NCBI RefSeq assembly: GCF_014054725.1
Contig: NZ_CP059563.1
Coordinates: 1,515,749 to 1,579,748, forward strand
Direction of reading: 5' to 3'
Length of the DNA stretch: 64,000 bases
Origin: Conchiformibius steedae
GTDB taxonomy: Bacteria; Pseudomonadota; Gammaproteobacteria; Burkholderiales; Neisseriaceae
Shown: positions 26,064 through 36,002 of the stretch, piece after piece
Layout of the letters: each line of letters starts with the position of its first letter
Numbering within the stretch: the stretch's first letter is position 1
Program-made: the position numbers and the translations under genes
Notes under the pieces: generated by a model
Databases searched by the model: none
Seen by the model: the letters and a program-made list of their open reading frames with translations, nothing else
What the model was told of the DNA's origin: nothing

Positions 26064-27599
26064 ATGACCGCCAAGCCCTTTCCCCATGCCGACTACCTAA
26101 CCCGCATCGCCACCGCCGCCGTGTATGACGTGGCACGCGAAACCCCGCTCACCCGCGCCGCCAACCTGTCGCGGCGGCTGGACACCCCCGTGTTTTTAAA
26201 ACGCGAAGACCTGCAACCCGTGTTTTCCTTTAAGATTCGCGGCGCGTACAACAAAATGGCAAAACTGCCCGAACACGCCCTTGCCAAAGGCGTGATTGCC
26301 GCCAGCGCGGGCAACCATGCTCAAGGCGTTGCCCTGTCGGCACAAAAACTGGGCTGTCGCGCCACCATTGTGATGCCCGAAACCACCCCGCAAATCAAAA
26401 TTGATGCCGTACGCGCCTTGGGTGCGGAAGTGGTGTTGCACGGCGTATCCTATAACGATGCTTACGACCACGCCATGCAACTGCTTGCCCAAAGCGGACA
26501 AACCTATATCCCCCCGTTTGACGACCCCGATGTGATTGCAGGACAAGGCACGGTAGGCATGGAAATCGTGCGCCAGCACGCCAAACCCATTGATGCCGTG
26601 TTTGTTGCCATTGGCGGCGGCGGACTGGCAGCGGGCGTGGCAGCGTGTATCAAACAAATCCGTCCCGAAATCCAAGTATTCGGCGTACAAACCGAAGATT
26701 CCTGCGCCATGAAGCAATCCATTGAAGCAGGATATCCCGTTACCCTGCCCGATGTCGGATTGTTTGCCGACGGCACCGCCGTGAAGCGCGTGGGCGACGA
26801 AACCTTCCGCCTGTGCCGCGACCTGTTGGACGGCATCATTACCGTGGATACCGATACCGTGTGCGGCGCACTCAAAGATATTTTTGACGACACCCGCAGC
26901 ATTTGCGAACCCTCGGGCGCACTGGCGTTGGCGGGTTTGAAAAAATACCTTGCCGAAGGGCGCGGCAACGGCAACAGCGTGATTGCCGTCACCAGCGGCG
27001 CCAACATGAATTTCCACCGTTTACGCCACGTTTCCGAACGCAGCGAACTGGGCGAAGGCAACGAAGCCATTTTTGCCGTTGCCATTCCCGAACGCCCCGG
27101 CAGCTTCCGCCACTTTATTGATATTCTCGGTTCGCGCAACATCACCGAATTCAACTACCGTTACGGCGACGACGACACCGCGCATATTTTTGTCGGCATT
27201 CAAACCGCCAGCAGCGGCGACAACGCCCGCATCAGTGCCGAACTGACTGCCGCAGGGTTGGACAACACCGATTTGAGCGACAACGAAATGGCAAAAGTCC
27301 ACCTGCGCTATATGGTGGGCGGACGCACCCACAAAGTCGCCCACGAGCGCGTGATTAGCTTTGAGTTCCCCGAACGCCCTGGTGCATTGGCGCGTTTTCT
27401 CAACCACATGCACGAGCAATGGAACATCAGCCTGTTTCATTACCGCAACCACGGTGCCGATTACGGGCGCATTTTGGTGGGCATTGACGTGCCGCCGTGC
27501 GACAATCACGCTTTTGAAAGCTTTTTGCAGCGTTTGGGTTATACCTACGAAGAACAAACCGACAACATCGCCTACCGCCTGTTTTTGGGACAGGGCTGA
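26064..27599 (+). CDS. ilvA: Threonine ammonia-lyase, biosynthetic
   Basis: 511 residues from ATG 26064, AAAAGG upstream. PLP enzyme making 2-oxobutanoate for isoleucine. PLP lysine in FSFKIRGAYNKM (about residue 57), glycine-rich VAIGGGGLAAGVA near 190. The C-terminal third carries two ACT-like regulatory domains (VAIPERPGSFRHFIDILG and ISFEFPERPGALARFL), as in isoleucine-inhibited enzymes. It stands alone. Confidence 0.97.
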   Translation: MTAKPFPHADYLTRIATAAVYDVARETPLTRAANLSRRLDTPVFLKREDLQPVFSFKIRGAYNKMAKLPEHALAKGVIAASAGNHAQGVALSAQKLGCRATIVMPETTPQIKIDAVRALGAEVVLHGVSYNDAYDHAMQLLAQSGQTYIPPFDDPDVIAGQGTVGMEIVRQHAKPIDAVFVAIGGGGLAAGVAACIKQIRPEIQVFGVQTEDSCAMKQSIEAGYPVTLPDVGLFADGTAVKRVGDETFRLCRDLLDGIITVDTDTVCGALKDIFDDTRSICEPSGALALAGLKKYLAEGRGNGNSVIAVTSGANMNFHRLRHVSERSELGEGNEAIFAVAIPERPGSFRHFIDILGSRNITEFNYRYGDDDTAHIFVGIQTASSGDNARISAELTAAGLDNTDLSDNEMAKVHLRYMVGGRTHKVAHERVISFEFPERPGALARFLNHMHEQWNISLFHYRNHGADYGRILVGIDVPPCDNHAFESFLQRLGYTYEEQTDNIAYRLFLGQG

Positions 27600-27635
27600 T
27601 GCGCCGCCGCACACCTGTTTAAACCGCTTAAAACT

Positions 27636-27720
27636 TGCTAAAATACCCGCCGTTTTCCGCTTTCACGGCAAACGCGGGCAAAACGCCCGTTTTTTACCCA
27701 CTGCGGCAGTTTTGCTGCCG
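27636..27720 (+). promoter_or_regulatory. ndk leader: extended -10 followed by two hairpins
   Basis: TGCTAAAAT (27636-27644) is an extended -10. A terminator-like hairpin (27675-27689, then T6) and a second hairpin (27704-27720) follow before the ndk ribosome-binding site (AAGGAAT). If the promoter is real, transcripts for ndk must pass the T6 hairpin. Alternatively the first hairpin simply ends ilvA transcription. Confidence 0.5.
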
Positions 27721-27745
27721 TCTTTGTAATTTGTAAGGAATCCAA

Positions 27746-28177
27746 ATGGCCATTGAACGCACCATTTCCATCATCAAACCCGATGCCGTAGGCAAAAACG
27801 TTATCGGTAAAATTTACAGCCGTTTTGAAGAGCAAGGTTTGAAAATCGTTGCCGCCAAAATGAAGCACCTGTCGCGCAGCGAAGCCGAAGGCTTTTACGC
27901 CGTACACAAAGAGCGTCCTTTTTTCAATGATTTGGTTAGCTTTATGATGAGCGGTCCTGTGATGATTCAGGTATTGGAAGGCGAAAACGCCGTTGCCAAA
28001 AACCGCGAAATTATGGGCGCAACCAATCCCAAAGACGCCGCAGCTGGCACGATTCGCGCCGATTTTGCCGAATCGATTGACGAAAACGCCGTACACGGTT
28101 CCGACAGCTTGGAAAACGCCGCCATTGAAATCGCCTATTTCTTTGCCGCTACCGAGCTTTGCCCGCGCACCCGCTAA
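27746..28177 (+). CDS. ndk: Nucleoside diphosphate kinase
   Basis: 143 residues. Transfers phosphate from NTP to NDP through a phospho-His. The N-terminus [18 protein letters not shown] and active-site segment [12 protein letters not shown] with the catalytic His are canonical. Ribosome-binding site AAGGAAT lies 6 nt upstream. In Neisseria ndk commonly sits directly before rlmN. Here a solute-binding gene and a repeat element come between. Confidence 0.98.
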   Translation: MAIERTISIIKPDAVGKNVIGKIYSRFEEQGLKIVAAKMKHLSRSEAEGFYAVHKERPFFNDLVSFMMSGPVMIQVLEGENAVAKNREIMGATNPKDAAAGTIRADFAESIDENAVHGSDSLENAAIEIAYFFAATELCPRTR

Positions 28178-28185
28178 ACGCCCGA

Positions 28186-28219
28186 CCGCTGCGCCGCTGG
28201 TTGCCAAGCGGCGCAGCGG
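28186..28219 (+). terminator. GC-rich hairpin after ndk
   Basis: Perfect 13-bp stem 28186-28198 / 28207-28219, loop 8 nt. No T-run, so it may be a weak terminator or mRNA 3'-end stabiliser. Confidence 0.5.
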
Positions 28220-28255
28220 CGCATATTGACATTGCATCTGCCCCCGTAATATTTA

Positions 28256-28383
28256 TTTCAACACACAGGACTGCACATCAAGCACAGCCCGATGTGTCGC
28301 CCCGATTCGGACGGGGTAACACCCCCGCCCGAACAAAAACTGATTTTACCGCCGTAAACGGCAGGGTTTCAAACCGAAAAGGA
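28256..28383 (+). repeat. 128-bp leader repeat, copy A
   Basis: Near-identical to 37464-37590. The last 44 bases (ending in AAAAGGA, the ribosome-binding site of the next gene) are identical in both copies. The body contains several short inverted repeats (for example GCCGTAAACGGC), suggesting a folded RNA or a MITE-like unit. Confidence 0.85.
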
Positions 28384-28388
28384 ATAAG

Positions 28389-29171
28389 ATGAACAAATGG
28401 ATAGCGGTACTGTTGTGCAGCACCCTGCTGGCAGCTTGCGGCGACAAGAAAAAAACAGCACAAGCCGCCCCCGCCGATATCACACCCAGCTACCGCGTTG
28501 CCACCGAAATGCTTAATATCCCGCTGGTGATACGCAACGGACAAGACATCAGCGGCTTTGAATTGGAGCTTTTACAAGCCATTGCCGAAAAACAAAACAT
28601 CAAATTAACGTTTGAGCTGCACGGCTGGCAGGGCATTTTTGATACTTTGAACAATAATCAAGCCGATATTGTGGCAGGCGCAGTAACCCATTCCAAAGAA
28701 CGCGCCGAGCGCATGGATATGACCGAACCGCATTTTGAATACGAATTTGCCATGCTTGCCAACAAAGACGCCGCAGGCGCACGTCATTTCAGCGATTTAC
28801 GCGGCAAAAACGTCGCCTTGAAAAAAGATTCCATTGCCGAAACCCTGATTCCCATGTTTAACAGCGCGGGTGATGCCAATATCGTGCGCACCACCACCAC
28901 TTGGGAAGCCGTAAAAGACGTGCTGACAGAACAATCCGCCGCCGCAGTCGGCAGCAGCGCGGTCATGTACCACTACGCCAAAGAATACCGGTCCCGACAC
29001 CCCGATTTATTTGTATTAACCGATGCCTCACTGCCGAAAAAACATTATGTGTTTGCCGTAAAAAAAGGCAATACCCAACTGCTGAAAATACTGAACGACG
29101 GTTTGATTAAAGTCCGTCAAGACGGCACTTACGATGCCCTATACAGAAAATATTGGCCTCAAGCGCAATAA
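28389..29171 (+). CDS. Amino-acid-type ABC transporter substrate-binding lipoprotein
   Basis: 260 residues. Lipoprotein signal with lipobox LLAACG, then a family 3 solute-binding domain (DISGFELELLQAIAEKQ, DIVAGAVTHSKERAERMDMT, and VRQDGTYDALYRKYW at the end). It would deliver a polar amino acid to an inner-membrane ABC importer, but no permease or ATPase gene adjoins. Its ribosome-binding site comes from the repeat element. Ligand unknown. Confidence 0.9.
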   Translation: MNKWIAVLLCSTLLAACGDKKKTAQAAPADITPSYRVATEMLNIPLVIRNGQDISGFELELLQAIAEKQNIKLTFELHGWQGIFDTLNNNQADIVAGAVTHSKERAERMDMTEPHFEYEFAMLANKDAAGARHFSDLRGKNVALKKDSIAETLIPMFNSAGDANIVRTTTTWEAVKDVLTEQSAAAVGSSAVMYHYAKEYRSRHPDLFVLTDASLPKKHYVFAVKKGNTQLLKILNDGLIKVRQDGTYDALYRKYWPQAQ

Positions 29172-29201
29172 GCCCCTACCCAACCGAAACGCCCTGTTTT
29201 T

Positions 29202-30311
29202 ATGAAAACCAACCTGCTGAATTACAACCTGCCCGCCCTAACCGAACATTTTGCCCAAATGGGCGAAAAACCTTTCCGCGCCCGCCAAGTGATGCGCTGG
29301 ATACACCAAGGCGGCGCGGAAAACTTTGACCAAATGACCGATTTGGCAAAGTCCCTGCGCACCAAATTGAACGGCTGCGCCACCGTGGGCATTCCCGCGC
29401 TGATGGCAGCGCAGGAATCCAAAGACGGCACGCGCAAATGGCTGTTGGATGTGGGTACGGGCAACGGCGTGGAAACCGTGTTTATCCCCGAAGCCGAACG
29501 CGGCACGCTGTGTATTTCCTCGCAGGTGGGTTGCGCTTTGGAATGTACGTTTTGTTCCACCGGACGGCAAGGCTTTAACCGCAACCTGTCCGCCGCCGAA
29601 ATCATCGGACAATTATGGTGGGCAAACAAAGCCTTGGGCGTTACCCCCAAAAACGAACGTGTGATTTCCAATGTGGTGATGATGGGCATGGGCGAACCTT
29701 TGGCGAATTACGACAATGTTGTCACCGCCTTATCCATTATGTTGGACGACCACGGCTACGGTTTGAGCCGCCGCCGTGTTACCGTTTCCACTTCGGGCAT
29801 GGTGCCGCAAATGGACAGATTAAAAGAAGATATGCCCGTGGCATTGGCGGTGTCGTTGCATGCATCCAACGATGCCGTGCGCGATGAAATCGTGCCGCTG
29901 AACAAAAAATATCCGCTCAAAACCCTGATGGCAGCCTGCAACCGCTATTTGGAAAAAGCCCCACGCGATTTTGTTACCTTTGAATATGTGATGTTGGACG
30001 GTGTAAACGACCGTTTGCAACACGCCCGCGAGCTGGTGGATTTGGTCAAAGACACCCCGTGCAAATTTAACCTGATTCCGTTTAACCCTTTCCCCAATTC
30101 GGGTTATCAGCGTTCCAAACGCGAACAAATCCACGCTTTCCGCGATATTTTGGCGGAAGCAGGTTTGGTAACCACCGTGCGTAAAACACGCGGTGATGAT
30201 ATTGACGCTGCCTGCGGGCAATTGGCAGGACAAGTACAAGATAGAACCAAACGTCAGGCAAAATGGCAGCAGATTTATCAGGATAACGGCACAGCACGTC
30301 CGAATGCCTGA
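29202..30311 (+). CDS. rlmN: 23S rRNA/tRNA adenine C2-methyltransferase RlmN
   Basis: 369 residues. Radical-SAM enzyme methylating A2503 of 23S rRNA and A37 of some tRNAs. Cluster motif [15 protein letters not shown] (C-X3-C-X2-C) around residue 110; [10 protein letters not shown] and the C-terminal conserved Cys ([11 protein letters not shown]) are present. Starts 30 nt after the solute-binding gene; leads the pilW-rodZ-ispG series. Confidence 0.96.
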   Translation: MKTNLLNYNLPALTEHFAQMGEKPFRARQVMRWIHQGGAENFDQMTDLAKSLRTKLNGCATVGIPALMAAQESKDGTRKWLLDVGTGNGVETVFIPEAERGTLCISSQVGCALECTFCSTGRQGFNRNLSAAEIIGQLWWANKALGVTPKNERVISNVVMMGMGEPLANYDNVVTALSIMLDDHGYGLSRRRVTVSTSGMVPQMDRLKEDMPVALAVSLHASNDAVRDEIVPLNKKYPLKTLMAACNRYLEKAPRDFVTFEYVMLDGVNDRLQHARELVDLVKDTPCKFNLIPFNPFPNSGYQRSKREQIHAFRDILAEAGLVTTVRKTRGDDIDAACGQLAGQVQDRTKRQAKWQQIYQDNGTARPNA

Positions 30312-30343
30312 ACATACCGCCACCCCACACAAGGAAAATAATA

Positions 30344-31141
30344 ATGAAAAAACCATTGTTCAGCTTAACGCTTGCCCTGTGCCTATTGGGTACGGCAGGC
30401 TGTGTTACCGAAGGTTCAGGCGCGAACCTGACTAAATTCAAACCCTTGTCGGGTAAGGAACGTACCGCCGAAGCCGCGCGTATCAAAACCCAGCTTGCCA
30501 TTGAATACATGAACACGGGCGACTACCGTTCCGCCACCGCCACCATTGAAGAAGCCTTGAAAAACGACCGCAAATACGATATGGCATGGCTGACCCGCGC
30601 CCAGATTTTCCAATTTTTAAAAGTATATGAAAAAGCAGAAGCCAGCTTTAAAGAAGCCCTAAAAATCAGCCCCGCAGGTGCGGAAATCAACAATAACTAC
30701 GGTTGGTTTTTGTGCAGTATCCGCAACAACCCTTTGGAAGCCCTGCCGCATTTTGACAAAGCCCTTGCCGACCCCACCTATCCCGCGCCCGAAGTCGCCA
30801 ATTTAAACAAAGGCATTTGCAACGCCAAATTGCACAAATACGATGAAGCCGACCGTTTTTTTGAACGGGCGCTCAACATCAACCCCAATTTTGTTGCCGT
30901 GTTCAAAGAACGCGCCAGAGTGATGTTGGCACGCGACAACATCAAAGAAGCAGACCACTTTTTCAGGCAATACCAAAAACGTGTGGATATACTGAATGCC
31001 GATGATTTGCTGCTGGGCTGGCGCATTGCCCGTGCTGAAGAAGACATGCAAAAATCCTATGAATACGAAGCCACCCTGCGCGAACATTATCCCTATTCCG
31101 ACGAACTGAACACCATTACCCGAGGAAATCCGGAACCATGA
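30344..31141 (+). CDS. pilW: Type IV pilus biogenesis lipoprotein PilW (PilF)
   Basis: 265 residues. Lipoprotein signal with lipobox LLGTAGC, then at least four TPR repeats (for example IEYMNTGDYRSATATIEEAL and INNNYGWFLCSIRNNPLEAL). PilW is an outer-membrane pilotin that helps form or stabilise PilQ secretin and pili. The stop overlaps the start of the next gene by 4 nt (ATGA). Its presence implies a type IV pilus, consistent with natural competence in this family. Confidence 0.93.
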   Translation: MKKPLFSLTLALCLLGTAGCVTEGSGANLTKFKPLSGKERTAEAARIKTQLAIEYMNTGDYRSATATIEEALKNDRKYDMAWLTRAQIFQFLKVYEKAEASFKEALKISPAGAEINNNYGWFLCSIRNNPLEALPHFDKALADPTYPAPEVANLNKGICNAKLHKYDEADRFFERALNINPNFVAVFKERARVMLARDNIKEADHFFRQYQKRVDILNADDLLLGWRIARAEEDMQKSYEYEATLREHYPYSDELNTITRGNPEP

Positions 31142-32004
31142 ACCATCTGCACACCCCCCACCTGTCGCCCGCAGGCGTGGAAGCCACCGCCGAATTGGGC
31201 AGCCGTCTGCGCGGCTTGCGCGAACAAAAAAACCTGACTGTAGGCGATGTTGCCGAACGCCTGAAACTGCCCGTGCGCCAAATTGAAGCCTTGGAAAACG
31301 GCTTGTACGACAGCCTGCCCGAACCGATTTATATTCGCGGTTTTCTGCTCAGCTATGGGCGTTTTTTGGACATGGACGAAAACGAACTTACCCGCAGCCT
31401 GAACCTCATTGCTCCACCCAACCTGTACCGCCGCGATGCCGCCGCTTCGGGCTTAAATTACGCCAACACCAAAATCAATAAAGGTTTTCCCAAATGGATT
31501 TTTGCGCTATTGTTGCTGGCAGGCATTGGCGCAGGCGTGTATTTGTGGCAGGAAAAATCCAATAGCGAAAACGAAAAACAAGAAAGCGTGTCCACCATTC
31601 CCACCGACACCGATGACAATTCCGCCGAAAACCTGAACGCTGCCAATGTGATGGTTAAACCCATGCAGGCGGAAACCGCTTCCGCCGCTTTGGTTCCGCC
31701 AGAAGCCTCTGCTGCTGCCGAAAATGCCCCTGCTTCCGCACAGGGCGAGTTGCTGATTACCAACCGCTACCGCACCATGCTTACCGTTACCGATTCTCAA
31801 GGCAAAGAACTGATTAACAAAATTGTGCCTGCCAATGGCGAATACCGTTTTAAAGAAGGTGCGCCTTTCCAAGTGAAAATGGGCTATGCTACAGGTGCAA
31901 CCGCCGAATTTAATGGCGAAAAAATTGATTTAAGCACCAAACGCACCGACGGCAAATCGGTGGCGTTTACCGCAGGCGAAGCACAGGCTTCAGCGGCAAA
32001 ATAA
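31138..32004 (+). CDS. rodZ: RodZ-like helix-turn-helix membrane protein
   Basis: 288 residues. Cytoplasmic N-terminal helix-turn-helix ([20 protein letters not shown], about residues 22-41) without evident DNA-binding role. One membrane helix ([18 protein letters not shown], about 121-138), a Ser/Ala/Glu-rich linker, and a DUF4115 C-terminal domain. RodZ links MreB to the cell-wall elongation machinery. Coupled to pilW by a 4-nt overlap. Confidence 0.88.
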   Translation: MNHLHTPHLSPAGVEATAELGSRLRGLREQKNLTVGDVAERLKLPVRQIEALENGLYDSLPEPIYIRGFLLSYGRFLDMDENELTRSLNLIAPPNLYRRDAAASGLNYANTKINKGFPKWIFALLLLAGIGAGVYLWQEKSNSENEKQESVSTIPTDTDDNSAENLNAANVMVKPMQAETASAALVPPEASAAAENAPASAQGELLITNRYRTMLTVTDSQGKELINKIVPANGEYRFKEGAPFQVKMGYATGATAEFNGEKIDLSTKRTDGKSVAFTAGEAQASAAK

Positions 32005-32026
32005 GCAACACACAAGGAATTGCGCC

Positions 32027-33289
32027 ATGCAGTACACCCGCCGCCGCACGCGCCAAGTGCAGATTGACCATGTAACCGTTGGTTCGGACGCACCCGTGGT
32101 CGTCCAGTCCATGACCAACACCGACACCGCCGATGCCGCCGCCACCGCGCAGCAGGTTAAAGAATTAAGCGATGCCGGTTCGGAACTGGTACGCATTACC
32201 GTAAACAGCCCCGAAGCCGCGGCACAAGTGGCGAAAATCCGCCGCCGTTTGGACGATATGGGCTGCAATACGCCCTTGGTCGGCGATTTTCATTTTAACG
32301 GCGAACGCCTGCTGGCAGAGTTTCCCGACTGCGCCAAAGCCTTGTCCAAATACCGCATCAATCCGGGCAATGTCGGCAAGGGCGCGAAAGGCGATGAAAA
32401 ATTTGCCTATATGATTCGCACCGCAGCCGAACACGGTAAAGCCGTCCGCATCGGTGTCAACTGGGGCTCACTTGACCAAAGCCTTGCCAAACGCATGATG
32501 GACGCGAACTTGGCTTCCGCCAATCCCAAAAGCCCCGAAGCAGTGATGAAAGAAGCCCTGATTGTGTCCGCTTTGGAATCGGCACAAAAAGCGGTGGATT
32601 TGGGGCTGCCTGAAGACAAAATTATTTTGTCTTGCAAAGTCAGCGCAGTACAGGATTTGATTGAAGTGTACCGCGATTTGGGCGCACGTTGCGATTATCC
32701 GCTGCATTTGGGTTTGACTGAAGCGGGCATGGGCAGCAAGGGCATTGTTGCTTCCACCGCCGCGCTGTCGGTGCTGCTGCAACAAGGCATCGGCGACACC
32801 ATCCGCATTTCGCTCACGCCCGAACCGGGCAGTCCGCGCACACAGGAAGTCGTTGTTGCCCAAGAAATTTTACAAACCATGGGCTTGCGCTCGTTTACGC
32901 CAATGGTCACTGCCTGCCCTGGTTGCGGGCGCACCACCAGCACCGTGTTTCAGGAATTGGCGCGGGATATTCAGCAGTATTTGCGCGAGCAGATGGCAGT
33001 TTGGCGCATTCAGTATCCGGGCGTGGAAAGCCTGAATGTGGCGGTAATGGGCTGTGTGGTCAACGGTCCGGGCGAAAGCAAACTTGCCGACATCGGCATC
33101 AGCCTGCCGGGGACGGGCGAAACCCCTGTTGCCCCCGTGTATGTGGACGGCGAGCGCAAAGTTACGCTGAAAGGCAACAATATGGCGGCGGAATTTTTAG
33201 CCATTGTGCAGCAGTATGTTGAAGAAAACTACGGCGAAGGCGGTAAAAAACGTGCCTCAAACCGCGTGATTCCCATACACGCCACCTAA
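32027..33289 (+). CDS. ispG: 4-hydroxy-3-methylbut-2-enyl-diphosphate synthase (IspG/GcpE)
   Basis: 420 residues. Iron-sulfur enzyme of the MEP isoprenoid pathway. N-terminal TIM barrel begins [16 protein letters not shown]-terminal cluster residues are in [11 protein letters not shown] and [11 protein letters not shown]. Contains GGGCTGCCTGAA (32603-32614), close to the uptake-like 12-mer. Lies 22 nt after rodZ, a conserved order in the family. Confidence 0.97.
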   Translation: MQYTRRRTRQVQIDHVTVGSDAPVVVQSMTNTDTADAAATAQQVKELSDAGSELVRITVNSPEAAAQVAKIRRRLDDMGCNTPLVGDFHFNGERLLAEFPDCAKALSKYRINPGNVGKGAKGDEKFAYMIRTAAEHGKAVRIGVNWGSLDQSLAKRMMDANLASANPKSPEAVMKEALIVSALESAQKAVDLGLPEDKIILSCKVSAVQDLIEVYRDLGARCDYPLHLGLTEAGMGSKGIVASTAALSVLLQQGIGDTIRISLTPEPGSPRTQEVVVAQEILQTMGLRSFTPMVTACPGCGRTTSTVFQELARDIQQYLREQMAVWRIQYPGVESLNVAVMGCVVNGPGESKLADIGISLPGTGETPVAPVYVDGERKVTLKGNNMAAEFLAIVQQYVEENYGEGGKKRASNRVIPIHAT

Positions 33290-33303
33290 AAAAAGGAAAC
33301 CCT

Positions 33304-33693
33304 ATGGAAACCACCGTTGATTTGCGCGGTATGCTGTTGGAACTGTATCTAAAAAACAACCCCAAAATGGCGCACCAGATTTTTATTTACAGCTTCAACG
33401 GTGTGATTGACCCACGCACCAATCCGTTTCAATACGTCAGCGGCGATTTACCGCCCAATATCAAAAAAAGCGTGGTATTACAAAACATTGCCAGTGGCGA
33501 AATGATTCAGGCGTTTGTCGTGCCGATTGTGGTGCAGGGACAGGCGATGTTTCATGTGGACAACCTGATTTTATACGGCAACAAAAGCGGCACGCTGATT
33601 GAAATTGATTTGGACACGGTAAAAATCATGAAAACCGACAAATACCGCCAGTTTATCAACCTAACCCATGCCCTATTGCGCCAGTTTGCCTGA
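33304..33693 (+). CDS. Conserved hypothetical protein (129 aa)
   Basis: AAAAGG lies 8 nt before ATG 33304, 14 nt after ispG. No signal peptide or membrane helix. The sequence (LRGMLLELYLKNNPKMAHQ, then SFNGVIDPRTNPFQYVSGDL) looks like a compact alpha/beta protein. I recognise no family. Followed by a very stable hairpin. Confidence 0.72.
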   Translation: METTVDLRGMLLELYLKNNPKMAHQIFIYSFNGVIDPRTNPFQYVSGDLPPNIKKSVVLQNIASGEMIQAFVVPIVVQGQAMFHVDNLILYGNKSGTLIEIDLDTVKIMKTDKYRQFINLTHALLRQFA

Positions 33694-33698
33694 TTTTG

Positions 33699-33736
33699 CC
33701 GCCGCGCCCGTGCCTGTACTTGCACGGGCGCGGCGG
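33699..33736. terminator. Very GC-rich hairpin
   Basis: Perfect 15-bp stem 33699-33713 / 33722-33736, 8-nt loop, just after the 129-aa gene. No clear T-run. Confidence 0.55.
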
Positions 33737-33783
33737 TAACAAAATCGGCTATAATCCCCTTTTTCCTTATTGTGCCGTTTGCC

Positions 33784-35178
33784 ATGCGCCTGTTCCAACG
33801 TATTTTCGCCACTTTCTGTATGGTCATTATCTGCGCCATTTTTGTGGCCAGTTTTTCTTTTTGGGTGGTGCAAAACCGCTTGGCGGAAAACCAGTTCAAG
33901 CAAACCCGCAATATGGAAATCAGCTTGTTGGGCAATGCACAAAATGCCTTGCAAAACAGTGGCGAAGATGCGGTGCGCGAGCTGTTGGAACGTTGGCATG
34001 GCAATCCCGCCGCCCAAAATGTGATTGTGATTACCGGCGACGACAAACGCGATATTCTCAACCGCCGCATCGCTGCCGAAGAAATTGAACGCGCCTACAG
34101 TTTTGCCCTAAAAAACCCCAATTCCAATCTGGCTTCCGTGATTTACGACCCTTTTGGCGAAGAATACCTGTTTTTCGTGCGCCATTTTGACCGTATGCAG
34201 ATTGAACGCATGCCCAGCCCGCTGCTGATTCCGGGTTTGGAACTCGCCCCCATTTGGCACGAATTTATTATTTTGGCATCCACGCTGATTATCGGACTGC
34301 TGCTGGCGTATATTCTCGCCAACAACATTACCAAGCCCATCCGCATTTTGGAACAGGGCATGAACCGTTTTGCATCGGGCGAGTTGGATACGCGCGTGTC
34401 GCAACAGCTGCACGAACGCCGCGACGAACTTGCCAATTTGGGCGTGCAGTTTGACAAAATGGCAGACCAATTGCAAAAACTGGTGGAAAAAGAACGCCAT
34501 CTGCTGCACCATGTGTCGCACGAAATGCGTTCCCCCTTGGCACGGATTCAGGCGATTGTCGGGCTAATGCAGGCTCGCCCCGACAAACAGGAAGAATACA
34601 TCGGGCGTTTGGAAAACGAATTGGGGCGCATGGACACGCTGGTGGGCGAACTGCTGACACTGTCGCGCTTGGAAACCGCCAATATCCCGATGGAAAAAGA
34701 AGAATTGCCTTTAGCGGCGTTTATCCGTCAGATTGTAGAAGACAGCCAAAGTGTTGCCGAAACCCACGGTCATACCATCCGCCTGAACATGAAAGGCATA
34801 GACGAAAACGCCCGCATTCACGCCAATGAAAGCTATTTGTACCGCGCTTTGGACAATGTGATACGCAATGCCATGAATTACAGCCCCGAAGGCAGCATCA
34901 TTCAGGTGTCGGTACACGAAGACCGCCGCCAATTGCATATTGAAATCACCGATAACGGTCCCGGTATCAAACCCGAACAGCTGCCGCATATTTTTACTGC
35001 GTTTTACCGCGCCGACAGCAGCGCCAACAAACAAGGCACGGGCTTGGGTTTGGCATTGGCAAAACACATTGCCGAACAGCACCACGGCAAAGTGCATGCC
35101 GAAAACGTGCGCCCCAACGGTTTGAAAGTACACTTTACCCTGCCCAAAACCCACAAAGCCGCCCCAGCCAAAACCTGA
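33784..35178 (+). CDS. Sensor histidine kinase (CpxA/MisS-like), orphan
   Basis: 464 residues. Membrane helix 1 about 10-32, sensor domain about 33-160, helix 2 about 165-187 ending in a HAMP linker (NNITKPIRILEQGMNRF). HisKA has LLHHVSHEMRSPLARIQ with the phospho-His. The ATPase domain has DNVIRNAMNYS, ITDNGPGI and GTGLGLALAK. All catalytic boxes are intact. No response regulator gene lies near it. The input signal is unknown; envelope stress is plausible from the CpxA-like layout. TATAAT at 33750-33755 may be its -10. Start ATG 33784 (MRLFQRIF) preferred. Confidence 0.9.
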   Translation: MRLFQRIFATFCMVIICAIFVASFSFWVVQNRLAENQFKQTRNMEISLLGNAQNALQNSGEDAVRELLERWHGNPAAQNVIVITGDDKRDILNRRIAAEEIERAYSFALKNPNSNLASVIYDPFGEEYLFFVRHFDRMQIERMPSPLLIPGLELAPIWHEFIILASTLIIGLLLAYILANNITKPIRILEQGMNRFASGELDTRVSQQLHERRDELANLGVQFDKMADQLQKLVEKERHLLHHVSHEMRSPLARIQAIVGLMQARPDKQEEYIGRLENELGRMDTLVGELLTLSRLETANIPMEKEELPLAAFIRQIVEDSQSVAETHGHTIRLNMKGIDENARIHANESYLYRALDNVIRNAMNYSPEGSIIQVSVHEDRRQLHIEITDNGPGIKPEQLPHIFTAFYRADSSANKQGTGLGLALAKHIAEQHHGKVHAENVRPNGLKVHFTLPKTHKAAPAKT

Positions 35179-35190
35179 TTGAGAAAACCC

Positions 35191-35976
35191 ATGTTTTTTT
35201 TACTTTCCCCTGCCAAAAACCTGAACGAAAACCGCGATGTATTTCCCGAACACGCCGCGCAGCCGCCGCTATTGGCACACGCCGCTGAACTGATGGAAGA
35301 ACTGCGTCCGCTTGCCCCGCAGCAAATTGCCGAGCTGATGCACGTTTCCGACAAAATCGCCCTGCTCAATGCCGAGCGTTTTGCCCGCTGGCACACCCCG
35401 TTTCACCGCGACAATGCCAAACCCGCGCTGTATCTGTTTAACGGCGATGTTTATGAAGGCATAGACGCTTACGGGCGCAGCGCCGAAGAAATCGATTATA
35501 TTCAAGAAAATGTACGGATTTTATCGGGCTTATACGGTATTGTGCGCCCATTGGACTGGATTGCGCCCTACCGTTTGGAAATGGGTACGCCGTTTGCCAA
35601 TCGGCGCGGGGCGAATTTATACCGTTTTTGGGATGGGTTGATTACCGATTGGCTTAACGGCGAATTGCAGCCACGCAGCGACAAAACCGTTATTAATCTG
35701 GCATCTGCCGAATATTTTAAAGCGGTACAGCCGCAGCGTTTAAACGCCCGCATCATCACGCCCGTGTTTAAAGAACGCAAAGACGGTGCGTATAAAGTGG
35801 TGAGTTTTTACGCCAAACGCGCCCGTGGTTTGATGGTGCGTTATGCGGCGCACACGGCAGCCACAGAAGCGGAACAGCTTAAAGGATTTGATTGGGAAGG
35901 CTATGTGTTTAACGCAGCGGCTTCGTCCGAACACGAATGGGTGTTTTTGCGCGACACGCCGCCCAATAAAAAATAA
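35191..35976 (+). CDS. yaaA: YaaA-family peroxide-stress protein
   Basis: 261 residues from ATG 35191 ([13 protein letters not shown]); the upstream TTG is not needed. E. coli YaaA binds DNA and lowers iron during peroxide stress. Family motifs [31 protein letters not shown] and [12 protein letters not shown] are all present. Located 12 nt after the kinase gene, so possibly co-transcribed with it. Confidence 0.94.
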   Translation: MFFLLSPAKNLNENRDVFPEHAAQPPLLAHAAELMEELRPLAPQQIAELMHVSDKIALLNAERFARWHTPFHRDNAKPALYLFNGDVYEGIDAYGRSAEEIDYIQENVRILSGLYGIVRPLDWIAPYRLEMGTPFANRRGANLYRFWDGLITDWLNGELQPRSDKTVINLASAEYFKAVQPQRLNARIITPVFKERKDGAYKVVSFYAKRARGLMVRYAAHTAATEAEQLKGFDWEGYVFNAAASSEHEWVFLRDTPPNKK

Positions 35977-36002
35977 CTTAATTCAATATTTAAAGGACTG
36001 AT

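Noticed and set aside
28159..28392. 77-codon frame covering leader repeat copy A
   Set aside because: Starts inside ndk; conserved only where the DNA repeat is identical, so probably not a real protein. Kept as a minor finding.
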